Source: Prochlorococcus sp. AG-347-M23
Lineage (GTDB): Bacteria > Cyanobacteriota > Cyanobacteriia > PCC-6307 > Cyanobiaceae
DNA length: 64,000 bases
Reading direction: 5' to 3'
Assembly: GCA_003278855.1 (NCBI GenBank)
Contig: QCCU01000008.1
Location: 1-64,000 of the forward strand
The translations under genes and the position numbers were made by a program. The notes under the pieces were generated by a model. It did no database searches and was not told where the DNA came from. It saw nothing but the letters and a program-made list of their open reading frames with translations. Of the stretch, positions 27,705 to 38,459 are shown in pieces. Numbering within the stretch: position 1 is the first letter of the stretch; each line of letters starts with the position of its first letter.

Positions 27705-28552
27705 CAGATATTACAACATGGATAGATGAATATCATAAAGGCTCAAGATTCGGCCTAAATGGGAAAATTCTAATTAAAAAAACCTCAAATTATCAAGAAA
27801 TTATTGTTATTGAAAATGAATATTATGGTAAAGCTTTAATGTTAGATGGTTGCTGGATGACATCATTAAAAGACGAAAAATATTATCATGAGTGTCTTGT
27901 GCATCCTGCATTAAGTAGCATTGACAAAAAATCTAATGTACTAATTATTGGCGGTGGTGACGGTGGTACTGTAAGAGAATGCGTTAAATATTCTCAAATA
28001 TCAAAAATTGATCTAGTAGAAATTGATGAGGAGGTAATCAAAATATCTAAAAAATTTCTAAAAGAAATTGCAGGCGAAGCATGGAATGACAAAAGATTAG
28101 AAATACATATTGATGATGGCGTTAAATGGGTAAAAAAAACAAAAGATAATTTTTACGACGTTATATTTATAGATTGTTCAGATCCCTCAGAATTTTCAAA
28201 TTTATTATTTTCACATTCTTTTTATAAAGAATGTGAAAGAATACTTGCTCCAAGGGGGATATTAGCAACTCAAAGCGAATCTCCTGAATCCTTCAAAAAT
28301 ATTCACATAAATATTTTGAAAAACCTAAAAAATATATTTAAAGTTTCTGAAACTATGTATTCCTTTGTGCCTATATATCCAAGCGGGATTTGGAGTTGGA
28401 CATTTGCTTCTTCAGAAGATCTAAGTTTATCAAAACAAAATTATGATGAAGTCGTAAAAATAGAAAGAGGATGTGATATTTGGAATTTAAATTTTCAAAA
28501 TGCAGCATTCAAAATGATGCCAAATAAAATTGTAAAAGAACTAGATTCATAA
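27701..28552 (+). CDS. speE: Spermidine synthase (polyamine aminopropyltransferase)
   Basis: This 283-residue aminopropyltransferase uses decarboxylated S-adenosylmethionine to convert putrescine to spermidine. It has the MLDGCWMTSLKDEKYYHECL segment, the nucleotide-binding VLIIGGGDGGTVRE loop, VEIDEEV and the catalytic region DCSDPSEFS. It overlaps mazG by 4 bases and is 1 base from speB, which supplies putrescine, so the pair forms a short polyamine module. Confidence 0.93.
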   Translation: MTDITTWIDEYHKGSRFGLNGKILIKKTSNYQEIIVIENEYYGKALMLDGCWMTSLKDEKYYHECLVHPALSSIDKKSNVLIIGGGDGGTVRECVKYSQISKIDLVEIDEEVIKISKKFLKEIAGEAWNDKRLEIHIDDGVKWVKKTKDNFYDVIFIDCSDPSEFSNLLFSHSFYKECERILAPRGILATQSESPESFKNIHINILKNLKNIFKVSETMYSFVPIYPSGIWSWTFASSEDLSLSKQNYDEVVKIERGCDIWNLNFQNAAFKMMPNKIVKELDS

Positions 28553-28553
28553 G

Positions 28554-29435
28554 ATGACAAAAAATTTATTTGATAACGAAAATGCAATTTATATGGGAGC
28601 AAAAAGAAGTCCCGAAAATTGCTCAATTGGAATATTTGGAGTTAATTATGACGGGACATGTTCGTTTAAACCAGGAGCAAGATTTGGTCCAGAAGCAATA
28701 AGACAAGTCAGTTCTTGTTTAGAAACATATTGTCCAAAAATAAAAAAAGACTTAGAGGATATTATGTATGTTGATTTTGGATCAATACTAATTCATAAAA
28801 ATGACTCAAAGTCCGTTATTGAATCGGTTAAATCAGCAACAAATTATTTAATTAGTAAACGCCTTTGTCCTATTATGCTTGGCGGCGAACACTCTATTAC
28901 AAGAGGTGCAATTGAAGCATTAGTAAAAAAATATCCAGATTTGATATTGGTTCAACTTGATGCTCATGCAGATTTAAGAGAATCATATATAGGAAATGAA
29001 CATAGTCATGCTTGTACTATGAAAAGGTGCTTAGAAGTGCTACCTGAAAAGAAAATTTTGCAAGTAGGAATTAGAAGTGGGACTAAGGAAGAATTTGAAA
29101 TTATGCATAACAACAACCAATTAGTTAACTTTTGTCCAGGCGGAAATGCATATGAGTTAAAACAAGCTCTTCTTCCATACGCTAAGTCTCCAATCTATTT
29201 AACAATAGATTTAGATTGGTTTGATCCCAGTTTATTAGCAGGGACGGGCACTCCAGAACCGGGAGGATTTTTTTGGAATGATTTTGAAGAGATACTTAAA
29301 ACTTTAAAAGACCTTAGAATCGTAGGATCAGATATTGTGGAATTATCTCCAGAAATTGATAGAAGCGGAGTAAGTAGCATAGTTGCGGCTAAAGTACTTA
29401 GAAGCTTAATTTTGTCATTAGAAAATATGCAATAA
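28554..29435 (+). CDS. speB: Agmatinase (ureohydrolase family)
   Basis: This 293-residue Mn-dependent ureohydrolase probably converts agmatine to putrescine and urea. All metal-ligand motifs are visible: GGEHSITRG, QLDAHADLRE and DLDWFDPS. It starts 1 base after speE. Arginase and guanidinobutyrase share this fold, but adjacency to speE favours agmatinase. Marine picocyanobacteria can use urea, so the urea released could be recycled. gcvT follows after 50 bases. Confidence 0.9.
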   Translation: MTKNLFDNENAIYMGAKRSPENCSIGIFGVNYDGTCSFKPGARFGPEAIRQVSSCLETYCPKIKKDLEDIMYVDFGSILIHKNDSKSVIESVKSATNYLISKRLCPIMLGGEHSITRGAIEALVKKYPDLILVQLDAHADLRESYIGNEHSHACTMKRCLEVLPEKKILQVGIRSGTKEEFEIMHNNNQLVNFCPGGNAYELKQALLPYAKSPIYLTIDLDWFDPSLLAGTGTPEPGGFFWNDFEEILKTLKDLRIVGSDIVELSPEIDRSGVSSIVAAKVLRSLILSLENMQ

Positions 29436-29485
29436 AAAATTTCTAAACTAAAGTGTAGAAATACTAAATAGAAACTAAATATTTC

Positions 29486-30598
29486 ATGGATTTGCTAAAA
29501 AGTCCTCTTTATTCAAAATATGTTGAATCCAATGCAAAATTAGTGGATTTTGCAGGTTGGGAAATGCCCATATCATTTTCAGGATTAATTAAAGAGCATG
29601 AATCAGTGAGAGATTCAGTAGGATTATTTGATATTTCTCACATGGGTGTGATTTCTATCAAGGGAATCAATCCAAAGGATTATATTCAAAAACTTTTTCC
29701 TACTAATTTATACTCCTTTTGTGAAGGTCAGGGGCTTTATACAGTAATGCTCAATGATAAAGGAGGAATAATAGATGACTTAATAATTTATGACCTTGGT
29801 ATACAAAAAAATGACATATCAGAATTATTGTTAATAGTTAATGCAAGTAGATATGAAGAAGATTTTCAGTGGATAAAAAATAATTTAAATATGTCTGAAA
29901 TTTCGATAACAAACTTTAAAAAAGACAAAGTACTTTTAGCACTACAGGGAAAAAACTCATTCGGTTTATTTGAAGAATGGATTGAATCTTCGATCTCACA
30001 TATCCCTAACTTTGGATGCGAATATAAAATTTTTGAACATATTTCGCCTAAGGAAAAAATTTTCTTTTCAAAGACAGGCTATACGGGGGAAAATGGTCTA
30101 GAAATACTTTTATCTAAAAAAGCAGCAATTAATTTATGGGATTTCTCAATTTCTAAATATGTTGCACCTTGTGGTTTAGGAGCTAGAGATACTCTTAGAC
30201 TTGAAGCAGGCATGCATCTTTATGGGCAAGACATAAATGAAGAAACTTCTCCATATGAAGCAGGGTTAGGATGGCTAGTACATCTAGAAAATAATCACGA
30301 ATTCATTGGCAGAAGAGTTCTTGAAGAGCAGTCAAGATTAGGCATTCAAAAAAAGTTAGTTGGTCTCTCTATAAAAGGTAAAGCAATAGGAAGAAAAGGG
30401 TGCGCAGTGCTTAAAGGTGATGAGAATATTGGAACTATCACTAGCGGCAGTTGGTCTCCAACTAAACAACAAGCTATTGCTTTTGCATACATCAATACTT
30501 CGCATGCCTTAATAAATAATGAAGTTGAAATATTAATAAGAGGCAAAAAATTCAACGGGGTTATAACAAAAAGAGCGTTTTATAAAAAGAATTATTAA
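29486..30598 (+). CDS. gcvT: Aminomethyltransferase, T protein of the glycine cleavage system
   Basis: This 370-residue tetrahydrofolate-dependent enzyme releases ammonia and forms methylene-THF from the aminomethyl group on GcvH. Typical motifs are [17 protein letters not shown] at the N-terminus, [10 protein letters not shown], and [20 protein letters not shown] in the middle. It lies about 17 kb from gcvP-gcvH, so the system is split across two loci. The 50-base upstream gap is too small for a glycine riboswitch, and none was seen. Confidence 0.95.
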   Translation: MDLLKSPLYSKYVESNAKLVDFAGWEMPISFSGLIKEHESVRDSVGLFDISHMGVISIKGINPKDYIQKLFPTNLYSFCEGQGLYTVMLNDKGGIIDDLIIYDLGIQKNDISELLLIVNASRYEEDFQWIKNNLNMSEISITNFKKDKVLLALQGKNSFGLFEEWIESSISHIPNFGCEYKIFEHISPKEKIFFSKTGYTGENGLEILLSKKAAINLWDFSISKYVAPCGLGARDTLRLEAGMHLYGQDINEETSPYEAGLGWLVHLENNHEFIGRRVLEEQSRLGIQKKLVGLSIKGKAIGRKGCAVLKGDENIGTITSGSWSPTKQQAIAFAYINTSHALINNEVEILIRGKKFNGVITKRAFYKKNY

Positions 30599-30653
30599 CT
30601 AAATTTACCCTTAAAGAATTATTATAAGTTATTGATAAATAAACCATACTTAG

Positions 30654-32450
30654 ATGAGAAACAAAATTTGTGAAGAACTCAATAATACAGATATTGGTAA
30701 ATTAGTTAATTTATGCGGATGGGTAGATAGAAGAAGAGATCATGGTGGTGTAATTTTTATTGATTTAAGAGACCATAGTGGATTCCTACAAATAACAATT
30801 AACCCCGATGATGGTGCAGATCTATTTAAACAGGCAGAAACTCTAAGAAATGAAACAGTAATAATGGTCAGCGGAATTATTAATGAAAGGCCCAAAGATT
30901 CCATAAATACAAATTTAAGTACTGGAGAGTTAGAGCTTAAGGTTAAAGATTTGCAAATTCTCAACCAAATTAAAAACAACTTACCTTTTCCAGTATCTAT
31001 ACATGATTATGAAAATACAAAAGAGGAACTCAGATTAAAATATAGATACCTTGATTTAAGAAGGGGAAAATTACTAAAAAATTTAAAAACAAGACATAAG
31101 ATTATTAAAGTTGCTAGAGAATTTCTTGATAATTTTGGATTTACAGAAGTAGAGACCCCATTACTTACAAAGTCAACTCCTGAAGGGGCTCGCGATTTTC
31201 TTGTTCCTGCACGTCTTTCAAATGGAGAATTTTTTGCTTTACCTCAATCCCCACAACTCTTTAAACAACTTTTAATGGTTGGGGGCTTAGATAAGTATTA
31301 TCAAATCGCAAAATGTTTCCGTGATGAAGACTTAAGGGCAGATAGACAGCCAGAGTTTACTCAATTAGATATTGAGATAAGCTTTATTAGTGAAGAAGAA
31401 ATAATTTCTTTTAATGAAAGTCTCATAAAAAAAATATGGAAAGAAGTATTAAATATTAATTTTAATAATGCTTTTCCAAGAATGACATGGCAGGCAGCAA
31501 TGGATAATTACGGCACTGATAGACCAGATACTAGATATCAAATGTTATTGAAAGATTTAGGAGGAGTATTAGGTAATATTGGATTTAATATTTTCACCAA
31601 GGCAATTAAGTCTGGAGGGTATATAAAATCCATAACAGTCAAAGGAGGCAATTCAAGTATTAGCAACGTAAGAATTAAACCGGGAGGTGACATCTTCAAA
31701 GTAGCTCAAGACGCAGGAGCTGGTGGTCTAGCCTTTATAAGGGTCAAAGGAGATGAGCTTGAGACTATTGGGGCAATTAAAAATAATTTAAGTGAAGAGC
31801 ATATAGCTGATATTTTAAAAATCACAGAAGCAAAAGATGGAGACTTAATCCTCTTAGGAGCTGGAGATAAACAAATTGTCAATCAGTCATTAGATAGGGT
31901 TAGACAATATATCGCAAAAGAATTAAATCTCATAGATAAAAGCAAATGGAATTTCTTATGGGTAACTGACTTCCCTATGTTTGAGAGAAATGAAGATGAA
32001 AATAGATATGAAGCTTTACATCATCCTTTTTGTTCTCCAAAAAATATAAAATCTAATGATTCTGAAAACTTGAAAAAAGAAATTGAGAGCTCTACAGCAA
32101 ATGCTTATGACTTAGTTCTTAATGGATTGGAGTTAGGAGGTGGCTCTTTACGTATTCATGAGGCGAACTTACAAAGACAGGTTCTGAAAACGGTAGGACT
32201 TACTGATAAAGAGATTGATGAAAAATTTGGATTTTTAATAGAAGCCTTAGAAATGGGGGCTCCTCCTCATGGTGGAATAGCGTTTGGATTGGATCGTATT
32301 ACCATGCTGATCATTGGTGCAGATTCAATCAGAGAAACCATTGCGTTTCCAAAAAATCAACAAGCAAAATGTCTTCTAACAAATGCACCTTCCAATGTCT
32401 CTGAATCACAATTAAAAGAATTAGATATTGAAATAACAATTGATGAATAA
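30654..32450 (+). CDS. aspS: Aspartyl-tRNA synthetase
   Basis: This complete 598-residue class II synthetase is of the bacterial type, with the insertion (GAD) domain. It has the N-terminal OB fold ([20 protein letters not shown]), motif 2 [20 protein letters not shown] and motif 3 [12 protein letters not shown]. Cyanobacteria commonly have a non-discriminating AspRS paired with GatCAB for Asn-tRNA. Whether this one is cannot be decided by eye. It follows gcvT by 55 bases. Confidence 0.96.
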   Translation: MRNKICEELNNTDIGKLVNLCGWVDRRRDHGGVIFIDLRDHSGFLQITINPDDGADLFKQAETLRNETVIMVSGIINERPKDSINTNLSTGELELKVKDLQILNQIKNNLPFPVSIHDYENTKEELRLKYRYLDLRRGKLLKNLKTRHKIIKVAREFLDNFGFTEVETPLLTKSTPEGARDFLVPARLSNGEFFALPQSPQLFKQLLMVGGLDKYYQIAKCFRDEDLRADRQPEFTQLDIEISFISEEEIISFNESLIKKIWKEVLNINFNNAFPRMTWQAAMDNYGTDRPDTRYQMLLKDLGGVLGNIGFNIFTKAIKSGGYIKSITVKGGNSSISNVRIKPGGDIFKVAQDAGAGGLAFIRVKGDELETIGAIKNNLSEEHIADILKITEAKDGDLILLGAGDKQIVNQSLDRVRQYIAKELNLIDKSKWNFLWVTDFPMFERNEDENRYEALHHPFCSPKNIKSNDSENLKKEIESSTANAYDLVLNGLELGGGSLRIHEANLQRQVLKTVGLTDKEIDEKFGFLIEALEMGAPPHGGIAFGLDRITMLIIGADSIRETIAFPKNQQAKCLLTNAPSNVSESQLKELDIEITIDE

Positions 32451-32495
32451 GAATATATATGGATGTTCTAAAAGTTTTTTGTTTAAATAAAATAT

Positions 32496-32516
32496 AAGGA
32501 GGCTGTGCTTAATTAA
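32496..32516 (+). promoter_or_regulatory. Strong Shine-Dalgarno with a three-codon mini-ORF ahead of pyrG
   Basis: AAGGAGG (32496-32502) is the strongest ribosome-binding sequence in this region. It lies about 23 bases before the pyrG ATG, too far for direct use. It is placed in front of GTG CTT AAT TAA (32505-32516), in the pyrG frame, with the stop 9 bases before the pyrG start. It may be a tiny leader ORF for reinitiation, or chance. No terminator or antiterminator pair was seen. Confidence 0.3.
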
Positions 32517-32525
32517 AAATATTTA

Positions 32526-34136
32526 ATGTCAAAATTTGTATTTGTCACCGGAGGAGTAGTTTCTAGCATTGGTAAAGGGATTGTAGCTGCAAGCTTAGGA
32601 AGATTATTAAAATCTAGAGGATATAGTGTTTCAATATTAAAACTAGATCCATATCTAAATGTTGATCCAGGAACAATGAGCCCTTTTCAACATGGAGAAG
32701 TATTTGTAACCGAAGATGGGGCTGAAACCGATCTAGATTTAGGTCACTATGAAAGATTTACTGATACTGCAATGACTAGGTTAAATAGCGTGACTACCGG
32801 ATCTATTTATCAAGCAGTTATTAATAAAGAAAGAAGAGGTAATTATAACGGTGGAACTGTGCAAGTAATACCTCACATAACGGGAGAAATTAGAGAAAGG
32901 ATTCATAGAGTAGCCGCTAACAGCAATGCAGATATTATTATTACTGAAATTGGTGGAACAGTTGGTGATATTGAATCTCTACCTTTTTTAGAGGCAATAA
33001 GAGAATTCAAAAATGATGTCAATAGGAACGATGTTGCATACATACACGTAACATTACTTCCTTACATCAAAACCTCTGGCGAAATAAAAACTAAACCAAC
33101 ACAACATTCAGTGAAAGAATTAAGATCAATTGGAATTCAGCCAGATTTACTTGTATGCCGAAGTGATAAATCTATCAATGAAGCTCTTAAAAAAAAGCTT
33201 AGTGGTTTTTGCGGTGTCAATATCAACTCTGTAATTGAAGCTTTAGACGCAGACAGTATATATTCTGTACCTCTTTCTTTAAAAAAAGAAGGTTTATGCA
33301 AAGAAACCTTGAAGTATTTAGAACTTGAAGATAAAAAATGTGATTTGAAAAATTGGGAGCAACTAATACACAACCTAAGAAATCCTGGAGATCCAATAAA
33401 AGTTGCACTTGTAGGCAAATATATTGAACTTGGAGATGCATATTTATCCGTTGTTGAAGCTTTAAGACATGCATGCATTGAACAAAGGGCTTTATTAGAT
33501 TTACATTGGGTAAGTGCTGAAATGATAGAAAAAAATTCAGCAGAAACTTACTTAAATGAAGTTGATGCAATTGTCGTACCCGGGGGATTTGGCAATAGAG
33601 GAGTAAATGGAAAAATTTCGGCTATAAAATTCGCAAGAGAAAATAAAATTCCCTTTTTAGGTTTGTGCCTTGGCATGCAATGTGCAGTTATAGAATGGGC
33701 TAGGAATGTAGCTAATCTTCCAGATGCATCTAGTTCAGAACTAGACCCAAACACTCCAAATCCAGTGATACATTTATTACCAGAACAGGAAGATGTAGTT
33801 GATTTAGGTGGGACAATGAGACTTGGAGTTTATCCATGTAGACTGACAAAAAATACAACTGGAAAAAACTTATATGATGAGGATGTTATTTATGAGAGAC
33901 ATCGGCATAGATACGAATTTAATAATTACTACAAACAAAGTTTTTTAGATTCTGGATACAAAATTAGTGGTACATCACCAGATGGCAGATTAGTTGAGTT
34001 AATTGAGTTAGAAAATCACCCATACTTCTTAGCATGTCAATATCATCCTGAGTTTTTATCAAGACCTGGCAAACCTCATCCTTTATTTAAAGGATTAATA
34101 AAAGCCTCTCAAGATAAGTTAACTCAATCAAATTAA
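32526..34136 (+). CDS. pyrG: CTP synthase
   Basis: This complete 536-residue enzyme makes CTP from UTP with ATP and glutamine. The N-terminal synthetase domain starts [20 protein letters not shown]. The C-terminal class I glutamine amidotransferase domain carries the nucleophile elbow [14 protein letters not shown] and the catalytic His/Glu pair in [11 protein letters not shown]. The length is normal. It follows aspS by 75 bases, a gap that holds the unusual AAGGAGG site, and precedes queE by 18 bases. Confidence 0.97.
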   Translation: MSKFVFVTGGVVSSIGKGIVAASLGRLLKSRGYSVSILKLDPYLNVDPGTMSPFQHGEVFVTEDGAETDLDLGHYERFTDTAMTRLNSVTTGSIYQAVINKERRGNYNGGTVQVIPHITGEIRERIHRVAANSNADIIITEIGGTVGDIESLPFLEAIREFKNDVNRNDVAYIHVTLLPYIKTSGEIKTKPTQHSVKELRSIGIQPDLLVCRSDKSINEALKKKLSGFCGVNINSVIEALDADSIYSVPLSLKKEGLCKETLKYLELEDKKCDLKNWEQLIHNLRNPGDPIKVALVGKYIELGDAYLSVVEALRHACIEQRALLDLHWVSAEMIEKNSAETYLNEVDAIVVPGGFGNRGVNGKISAIKFARENKIPFLGLCLGMQCAVIEWARNVANLPDASSSELDPNTPNPVIHLLPEQEDVVDLGGTMRLGVYPCRLTKNTTGKNLYDEDVIYERHRHRYEFNNYYKQSFLDSGYKISGTSPDGRLVELIELENHPYFLACQYHPEFLSRPGKPHPLFKGLIKASQDKLTQSN

Positions 34137-34154
34137 TATTCTTTATTTTTTTGA

Positions 34155-34832
34155 ATGAAAATGACAAATTTTTTACCCTTAGTCGAACAATTTCATTCAT
34201 TACAAGGTGAAGGTTATCACGCTGGAAAAAGTGCTTTTTTTGTAAGATTAGCCGGATGCAAAGTTGGATGTTCTTGGTGCGATACCAAGAATTCATGGGA
34301 CGAGAAAAAACACCCTTCTATGTCAATTGAAAAAATAATAGATCGCATAAAAATTGCCAGAAAAAAAGGAGCATCTTTTTGCGTTATTACAGGTGGAGAA
34401 CCTTTACAACATAACTTGGATAATTTTTGCAAAGCTATAAAAAAAATGACAATGGGAGAAGAACAAAAGCCAATGAAGATTCATATAGAGACAAGTGGAG
34501 TTAATTCGATATCAGGAAGCTATGACTGGATTACTTTATCTCCTAAAAGACACTCACCTCCAAAAAATTATTTTTTAAAAAACTGTAATGAGATCAAAAT
34601 AATCATAAATGAAATAGAAGATATTGAATTTGCTATTCAAATAAAAAAAGAAACTTTAAAACAATATCAACTCTCTAAAAGCGAAGATGGCTTAAAAAAA
34701 GAAGATAAAATTTTTTATTTACAGCCAGCATGGAACAATGCGAATGGTTTTTCTCTTGCTATTGATTTCGTAAAAAATAACCCCGATTGGAAATTGAGCC
34801 TTCAAACTCACAAATACTTAAAAATTAATTGA
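34155..34832 (+). CDS. queE: 7-carboxy-7-deazaguanine synthase QueE
   Basis: This 225-residue radical SAM enzyme forms the 7-deazaguanine ring from 6-carboxy-tetrahydropterin. The CX3CX2C cluster motif is in AGCKVGCSWCDTKNSWD, and VEQFHSLQGEGYHAG is a family signature near the N-terminus. The GGEP motif (VITGGEPLQHN) is present. queC, the next enzyme, starts 6 bases downstream. The pathway leads to queuosine in tRNA. ATG at 34155 is used; 34161 is an alternative. Confidence 0.93.
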   Translation: MKMTNFLPLVEQFHSLQGEGYHAGKSAFFVRLAGCKVGCSWCDTKNSWDEKKHPSMSIEKIIDRIKIARKKGASFCVITGGEPLQHNLDNFCKAIKKMTMGEEQKPMKIHIETSGVNSISGSYDWITLSPKRHSPPKNYFLKNCNEIKIIINEIEDIEFAIQIKKETLKQYQLSKSEDGLKKEDKIFYLQPAWNNANGFSLAIDFVKNNPDWKLSLQTHKYLKIN

Positions 34833-34838
34833 AATCAT

Positions 34839-35513
34839 ATGACTCTTAAAAATAAATCGATAGTAGTTTTATTATCTGGAGGTTTAGATTCTTCTACAGT
34901 TACTGGTATCGCCAAAAAATCCGAAGCTAAAATTTTTGGCCTTTCATTTGACTACGGTCAACGTCATAAAAAAGAATTAAATTCTGCATCAATAATTGCA
35001 AAACACTTTGATATCGACGAATTTAAAATCATTAAGCTTGACTTATCTTTATGGGGAGGCTCGTCATTAACTGATACTCAAAAAAATATTCCAATAGAAG
35101 GAGTACAAACTAATAAAATTCCTAATACTTATGTTCCTGGGAGAAATACTATATTTATTTCCGTTGCACTAAGTTATGCCGAAGCAATAGATGCTGATTT
35201 TATAGGATTAGGAGTTAATGCACTAGATTATTCTGGTTATCCAGATTGCAGACCTGACTACATTAAAAAATTTCAAGAGTTAGCAGATTTAGCCAATAAA
35301 AGAGGAAGAGAAAATAATCCAATAAAACTTTGGACACCACTATTAGATTTAAATAAAGAGGAAATTATTAAATTAGCTTTTGATAATCATGTCCCTTTAG
35401 ATAAAACATGGAGTTGTTATTCGGGTAATTCAAAACCATGCGGTAAGTGTGATAGCTGCAGAATTAGAAATGCTGCTTATGAAAAATGGCTTAATAACAA
35501 TAATAAAAAATGA
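34839..35513 (+). CDS. queC: 7-cyano-7-deazaguanine synthase QueC
   Basis: This 224-residue ATP-dependent amidotransferase-like enzyme converts CDG to preQ0 with ammonia. The PP-loop is VLLSGGLDSSTVTG, and the zinc-binding cysteines are near the C-terminus in CYSGNSKPCGKCDSC. It follows queE by 6 bases, and its stop overlaps the pabB start (ATGA). The pair encodes consecutive steps of 7-deazaguanine synthesis. queD and queF are not in this window. Confidence 0.95.
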   Translation: MTLKNKSIVVLLSGGLDSSTVTGIAKKSEAKIFGLSFDYGQRHKKELNSASIIAKHFDIDEFKIIKLDLSLWGGSSLTDTQKNIPIEGVQTNKIPNTYVPGRNTIFISVALSYAEAIDADFIGLGVNALDYSGYPDCRPDYIKKFQELADLANKRGRENNPIKLWTPLLDLNKEEIIKLAFDNHVPLDKTWSCYSGNSKPCGKCDSCRIRNAAYEKWLNNNNKK

Positions 35514-36823
35514 AAATAAAAAAAATAATTCTAGAAAAATGGATAGATCCAGCACTGATTTCACATCACCTAACAAAAAAATTTGGAGATAAAGGATTAG
35601 CTTGGCTAGACAGCGATGGCAAAGAAAATGGGGAATGGTCAATCATAGGAATTAAACCTAAAAAAATAATCCAATCAAGAGATATAAATAACTTAGACAA
35701 AACTAATAATCCATTTAACAATTTAAGAAATATTGAAAAAGGATTTTGGATCGGATGGTTAAGTTATGAAGCTGGAGTTTACATAGAACCAAAAAACCCA
35801 TGGAAAAAATCTAATATGGCAACTTTATGGATTGCATCATATGATCCAATCATTAAATGTAATCTAATAAAAAAAGAAATAATTATCGAAGGCACAAACT
35901 CATCTGAACTGATGAATTATAAAAACATAATCAACAATATAAAAAATATCGAAGAAGAAAATATTATTAAAACAAAGTTGAATTTTGATTTTTCAAAAAT
36001 AAATTTGGACGAAATGGCTGAAAAATTTCAGAAAAATATTTTAAAATTGAAAAAATTAATTTCCTTAGGAGATATATTTCAAGCAAACCTAACAACTAAA
36101 TGCGAAATTGAATCTTCCAAAAACTACAATCCTCTAGATATTTATTTGAAAATAAGAAGGAAATTAAGAGCTCCCTTTGGAGGAATAATAATAAATAATA
36201 ATTATAAAGAGGCTGTATTATCTACCTCGCCAGAAAGATTTTTAAAAATAGATAATAAAAATTTTGTAGAATCAAGACCTATCAAAGGAACTCGATCCAG
36301 AGATAAAGATTTAAATCAAGACGCACTTAATGCTATCGATTTAATAACTAACGAGAAAGATAGAGCCGAAAATATTATGATTGTTGACCTAATAAGAAAT
36401 GATTTAAGTAAAGTTTGCGAAACAGGAAGTATTATGGTGCCAGAAATATTAAAACTTGAAAGTTTCTTAAAAGTTCATCATCTAACTTCAGTAATCAGAG
36501 GCAAATTAAAAAAAAACACGAACTGGATTGATTTACTAAAAGCTTGTTGGCCTGGGGGCTCTATAACTGGAGCACCTAAATTAAGATCATGCCAGAGACT
36601 TTTTGAATTAGAAGAATGTGAACGCGGACCATACTGTGGCTCATTTTTGAAGCTTGACTGGAATGGAGAGTTTGACAGCAATATACTAATAAGATCATTT
36701 TTAATTAAAGACAAAAAAATCAATATATATGCTGGTTGCGGAATAGTTATTGACTCAGACCCGGAGGAGGAAACTGATGAACTAAAGTGGAAACTTTTAC
36801 CATTAATTGATTCACTAAAATGA
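35510..36823 (+). CDS. pabB: Aminodeoxychorismate synthase component I
   Basis: This 437-residue chorismate-binding enzyme has SRPIKGTRSRDKDLNQDALN, IMIVDLIRNDLSKVC and WPGGSITGAPKLRSCQRLFE, the last being the active-site loop. The family also includes anthranilate synthase TrpE. The direct 4-base overlaps with queC and with the aminodeoxychorismate lyase gene favour folate synthesis. No glutaminase subunit (PabA) is fused or adjacent, so it probably shares a TrpG/PabA encoded elsewhere. It is a little shorter than many TrpE proteins. Confidence 0.88.
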   Translation: MKIKKIILEKWIDPALISHHLTKKFGDKGLAWLDSDGKENGEWSIIGIKPKKIIQSRDINNLDKTNNPFNNLRNIEKGFWIGWLSYEAGVYIEPKNPWKKSNMATLWIASYDPIIKCNLIKKEIIIEGTNSSELMNYKNIINNIKNIEEENIIKTKLNFDFSKINLDEMAEKFQKNILKLKKLISLGDIFQANLTTKCEIESSKNYNPLDIYLKIRRKLRAPFGGIIINNNYKEAVLSTSPERFLKIDNKNFVESRPIKGTRSRDKDLNQDALNAIDLITNEKDRAENIMIVDLIRNDLSKVCETGSIMVPEILKLESFLKVHHLTSVIRGKLKKNTNWIDLLKACWPGGSITGAPKLRSCQRLFELEECERGPYCGSFLKLDWNGEFDSNILIRSFLIKDKKINIYAGCGIVIDSDPEEETDELKWKLLPLIDSLK

Positions 36824-37647
36824 TTGAAACATTAGGCTGGCACAAGGATCAATGGTTGGATATTGATAGACTATTTATTGCTGCTAATAATAGAGGATTA
36901 AAATTTGCTGACGGTATATTTGAAACCATTTTGATAAAAGAAAACAAACCTATTCTTTTTGATGAACATCTGAAAAGATTAGAAAAAAGTAGCAAGATTT
37001 TAAATATTAACCTCAAAATAAATAAATTAACTTTGAGACAACTTATTGACGATGGAATTAAAAAGTTATCGCTTAAAAATGATCAATTTGCTTCAGTAAG
37101 AATAAACTATAGTCGAGGAACTAATAAAGGTCGAACACTAAGAATTGATAGCACTTTAGAGACAAAAAATTTGGACAATTTATGGCTTGAGTTTTATAGA
37201 ATCAAACCAAATTTTAATCCGATAAACGTTTGCATTAGTCAAACGGAAAAAATAAATGAATTCAGTCTTATAAGTAAATGCAAAACATTTTCATATAATC
37301 AGGCAATACAAGTTTTGACGGAAGCTAATGAAAAATCATTTGATGATTCTATCCTTTTGAATACCTCAGGTGAACTTTGTTGTGGAAGTACATTTAATCT
37401 TCTAATTAAAAGAAATAATCAATGGATAACTCCTAGAAAAGAGAGCGGCTGTTTAGAGGGGATTATGGTTTCTCAAGCTTTAAAATTGAAAATTGTAAAA
37501 GAAGAATTAATTCCTCCAGAATTTCAAAATGATGACATAATAGTTGCAATTAATAGCTTATCTTGCAGGCAAATTTATCAAGTTGATGATTTAAAGCTTA
37601 AACCTAAATTCGATCCAATTTACTTTTGGGATTTATTATATAGTTGA
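36820..37647 (+). CDS. pabC: Aminodeoxychorismate lyase (class IV aminotransferase family)
   Basis: This 275-residue PLP enzyme of fold type IV probably releases pyruvate from aminodeoxychorismate to give p-aminobenzoate. The N-terminal NNRGLKFADGIFETILI and the cofactor-site features TSGELCCGSTFNLLI and SGCLEGIMVSQAL are typical. The catalytic Lys is probably the one in SLISKCKTFSYNQA. D-amino-acid and branched-chain aminotransferases share the fold, but coupling to pabB (ATGA overlap) settles the call. The last 28 bases overlap the convergent cobA gene. Confidence 0.87.
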   Translation: MIETLGWHKDQWLDIDRLFIAANNRGLKFADGIFETILIKENKPILFDEHLKRLEKSSKILNINLKINKLTLRQLIDDGIKKLSLKNDQFASVRINYSRGTNKGRTLRIDSTLETKNLDNLWLEFYRIKPNFNPINVCISQTEKINEFSLISKCKTFSYNQAIQVLTEANEKSFDDSILLNTSGELCCGSTFNLLIKRNNQWITPRKESGCLEGIMVSQALKLKIVKEELIPPEFQNDDIIVAINSLSCRQIYQVDDLKLKPKFDPIYFWDLLYS

Positions 37648-38435
37648 ACTTTGTTAATATCTGGTAAATAGACATCAGATACTTTAGTTATATTGTTATT
37701 AACCTTAAATTCAACAATTTTTCCAATAATGATAATTGATGGAGCTAAAAATTCTTTATCTTTGATTTTATCTGGAAGATTATCTAATTTCTCTATCAAA
37801 CATTTTTGATTTTTTAAAGTAGCTTCTTGAATAACAGCGCATTTAGTACTCTTATCTAAACCACCTAGAATTAATTCTTCCACAATAAATTCAATATTTT
37901 TTATACCCATAAAAATTACTAAGCTATCTGATGATTTAGCTAAATCTCTCCAATTCACTGTCTTTTTTTCCTTATCTACACGCTCATGTCCAGTGACGAA
38001 AGTTACGGAACTCGCAGCATCTCTATGGGTTAGTGGAATACCAAAATATGTAGGGGCAGCTATTCCAGAAGTAATACCAGGAACTATTTCAACTGAAATT
38101 CCATTTTTTTCTAAAATCGATACCTCTTCACCACCTCTAGAAAAAACGAATGGGTCTCCCCCTTTAAGCCTTACAACATTTTTGCCTTCTTTTGCCAATT
38201 TCAAAATAAGAGCATTAGTTTCATTCTGAGGTACAGAACACTTTCCAGCTCTTTTACCTACATGGAAAATTTCTGTATGTTTTCCTGCCTCTTTTGTTAT
38301 TTCATCCGGGATCAAAGCATCATGTACTAATGCATCACAATTTTTTATTAGGCGTAAAGCTTTTAGAGTTAGAAGCTCAGGGTCACCAGGACCTGCTCCA
38401 ACTAAATAAACAATACCGGGCACAATAATCTCCAT
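37620..38435 (-). CDS. cobA: Uroporphyrinogen-III C-methyltransferase
   Basis: This roughly 271-residue SAM-dependent enzyme methylates uroporphyrinogen III twice to precorrin-2, the branch to cobalamin and siroheme. Signatures are GIVYLVGAGPGDPELLTLKA, VVRLKGGDPFVFSRGGEE and PTYFGIPLTHRD. It is the stand-alone SUMT form without a CysG dehydrogenase/chelatase part. ATG at 38435 is preferred; TTG at 38441 and GTG at 38423 are alternatives. It diverges from the MFS gene across only about 24 bases and overlaps pabC by 28 bases at its 3' end. Confidence 0.93.
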   Translation of the reverse strand: MEIIVPGIVYLVGAGPGDPELLTLKALRLIKNCDALVHDALIPDEITKEAGKHTEIFHVGKRAGKCSVPQNETNALILKLAKEGKNVVRLKGGDPFVFSRGGEEVSILEKNGISVEIVPGITSGIAAPTYFGIPLTHRDAASSVTFVTGHERVDKEKKTVNWRDLAKSSDSLVIFMGIKNIEFIVEELILGGLDKSTKCAVIQEATLKNQKCLIEKLDNLPDKIKDKEFLAPSIIIIGKIVEFKVNNNITKVSDVYLPDINKVQLYNKSQK

Positions 38436-38459
38436 TAACAAGTATGGTAGTAGAAGTTA

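Noticed and set aside
33137-33570. Long antisense frames opposite pyrG
   Set aside because: They lie fully within a highly conserved gene and show no family resemblance, as do the other antisense frames across the window.
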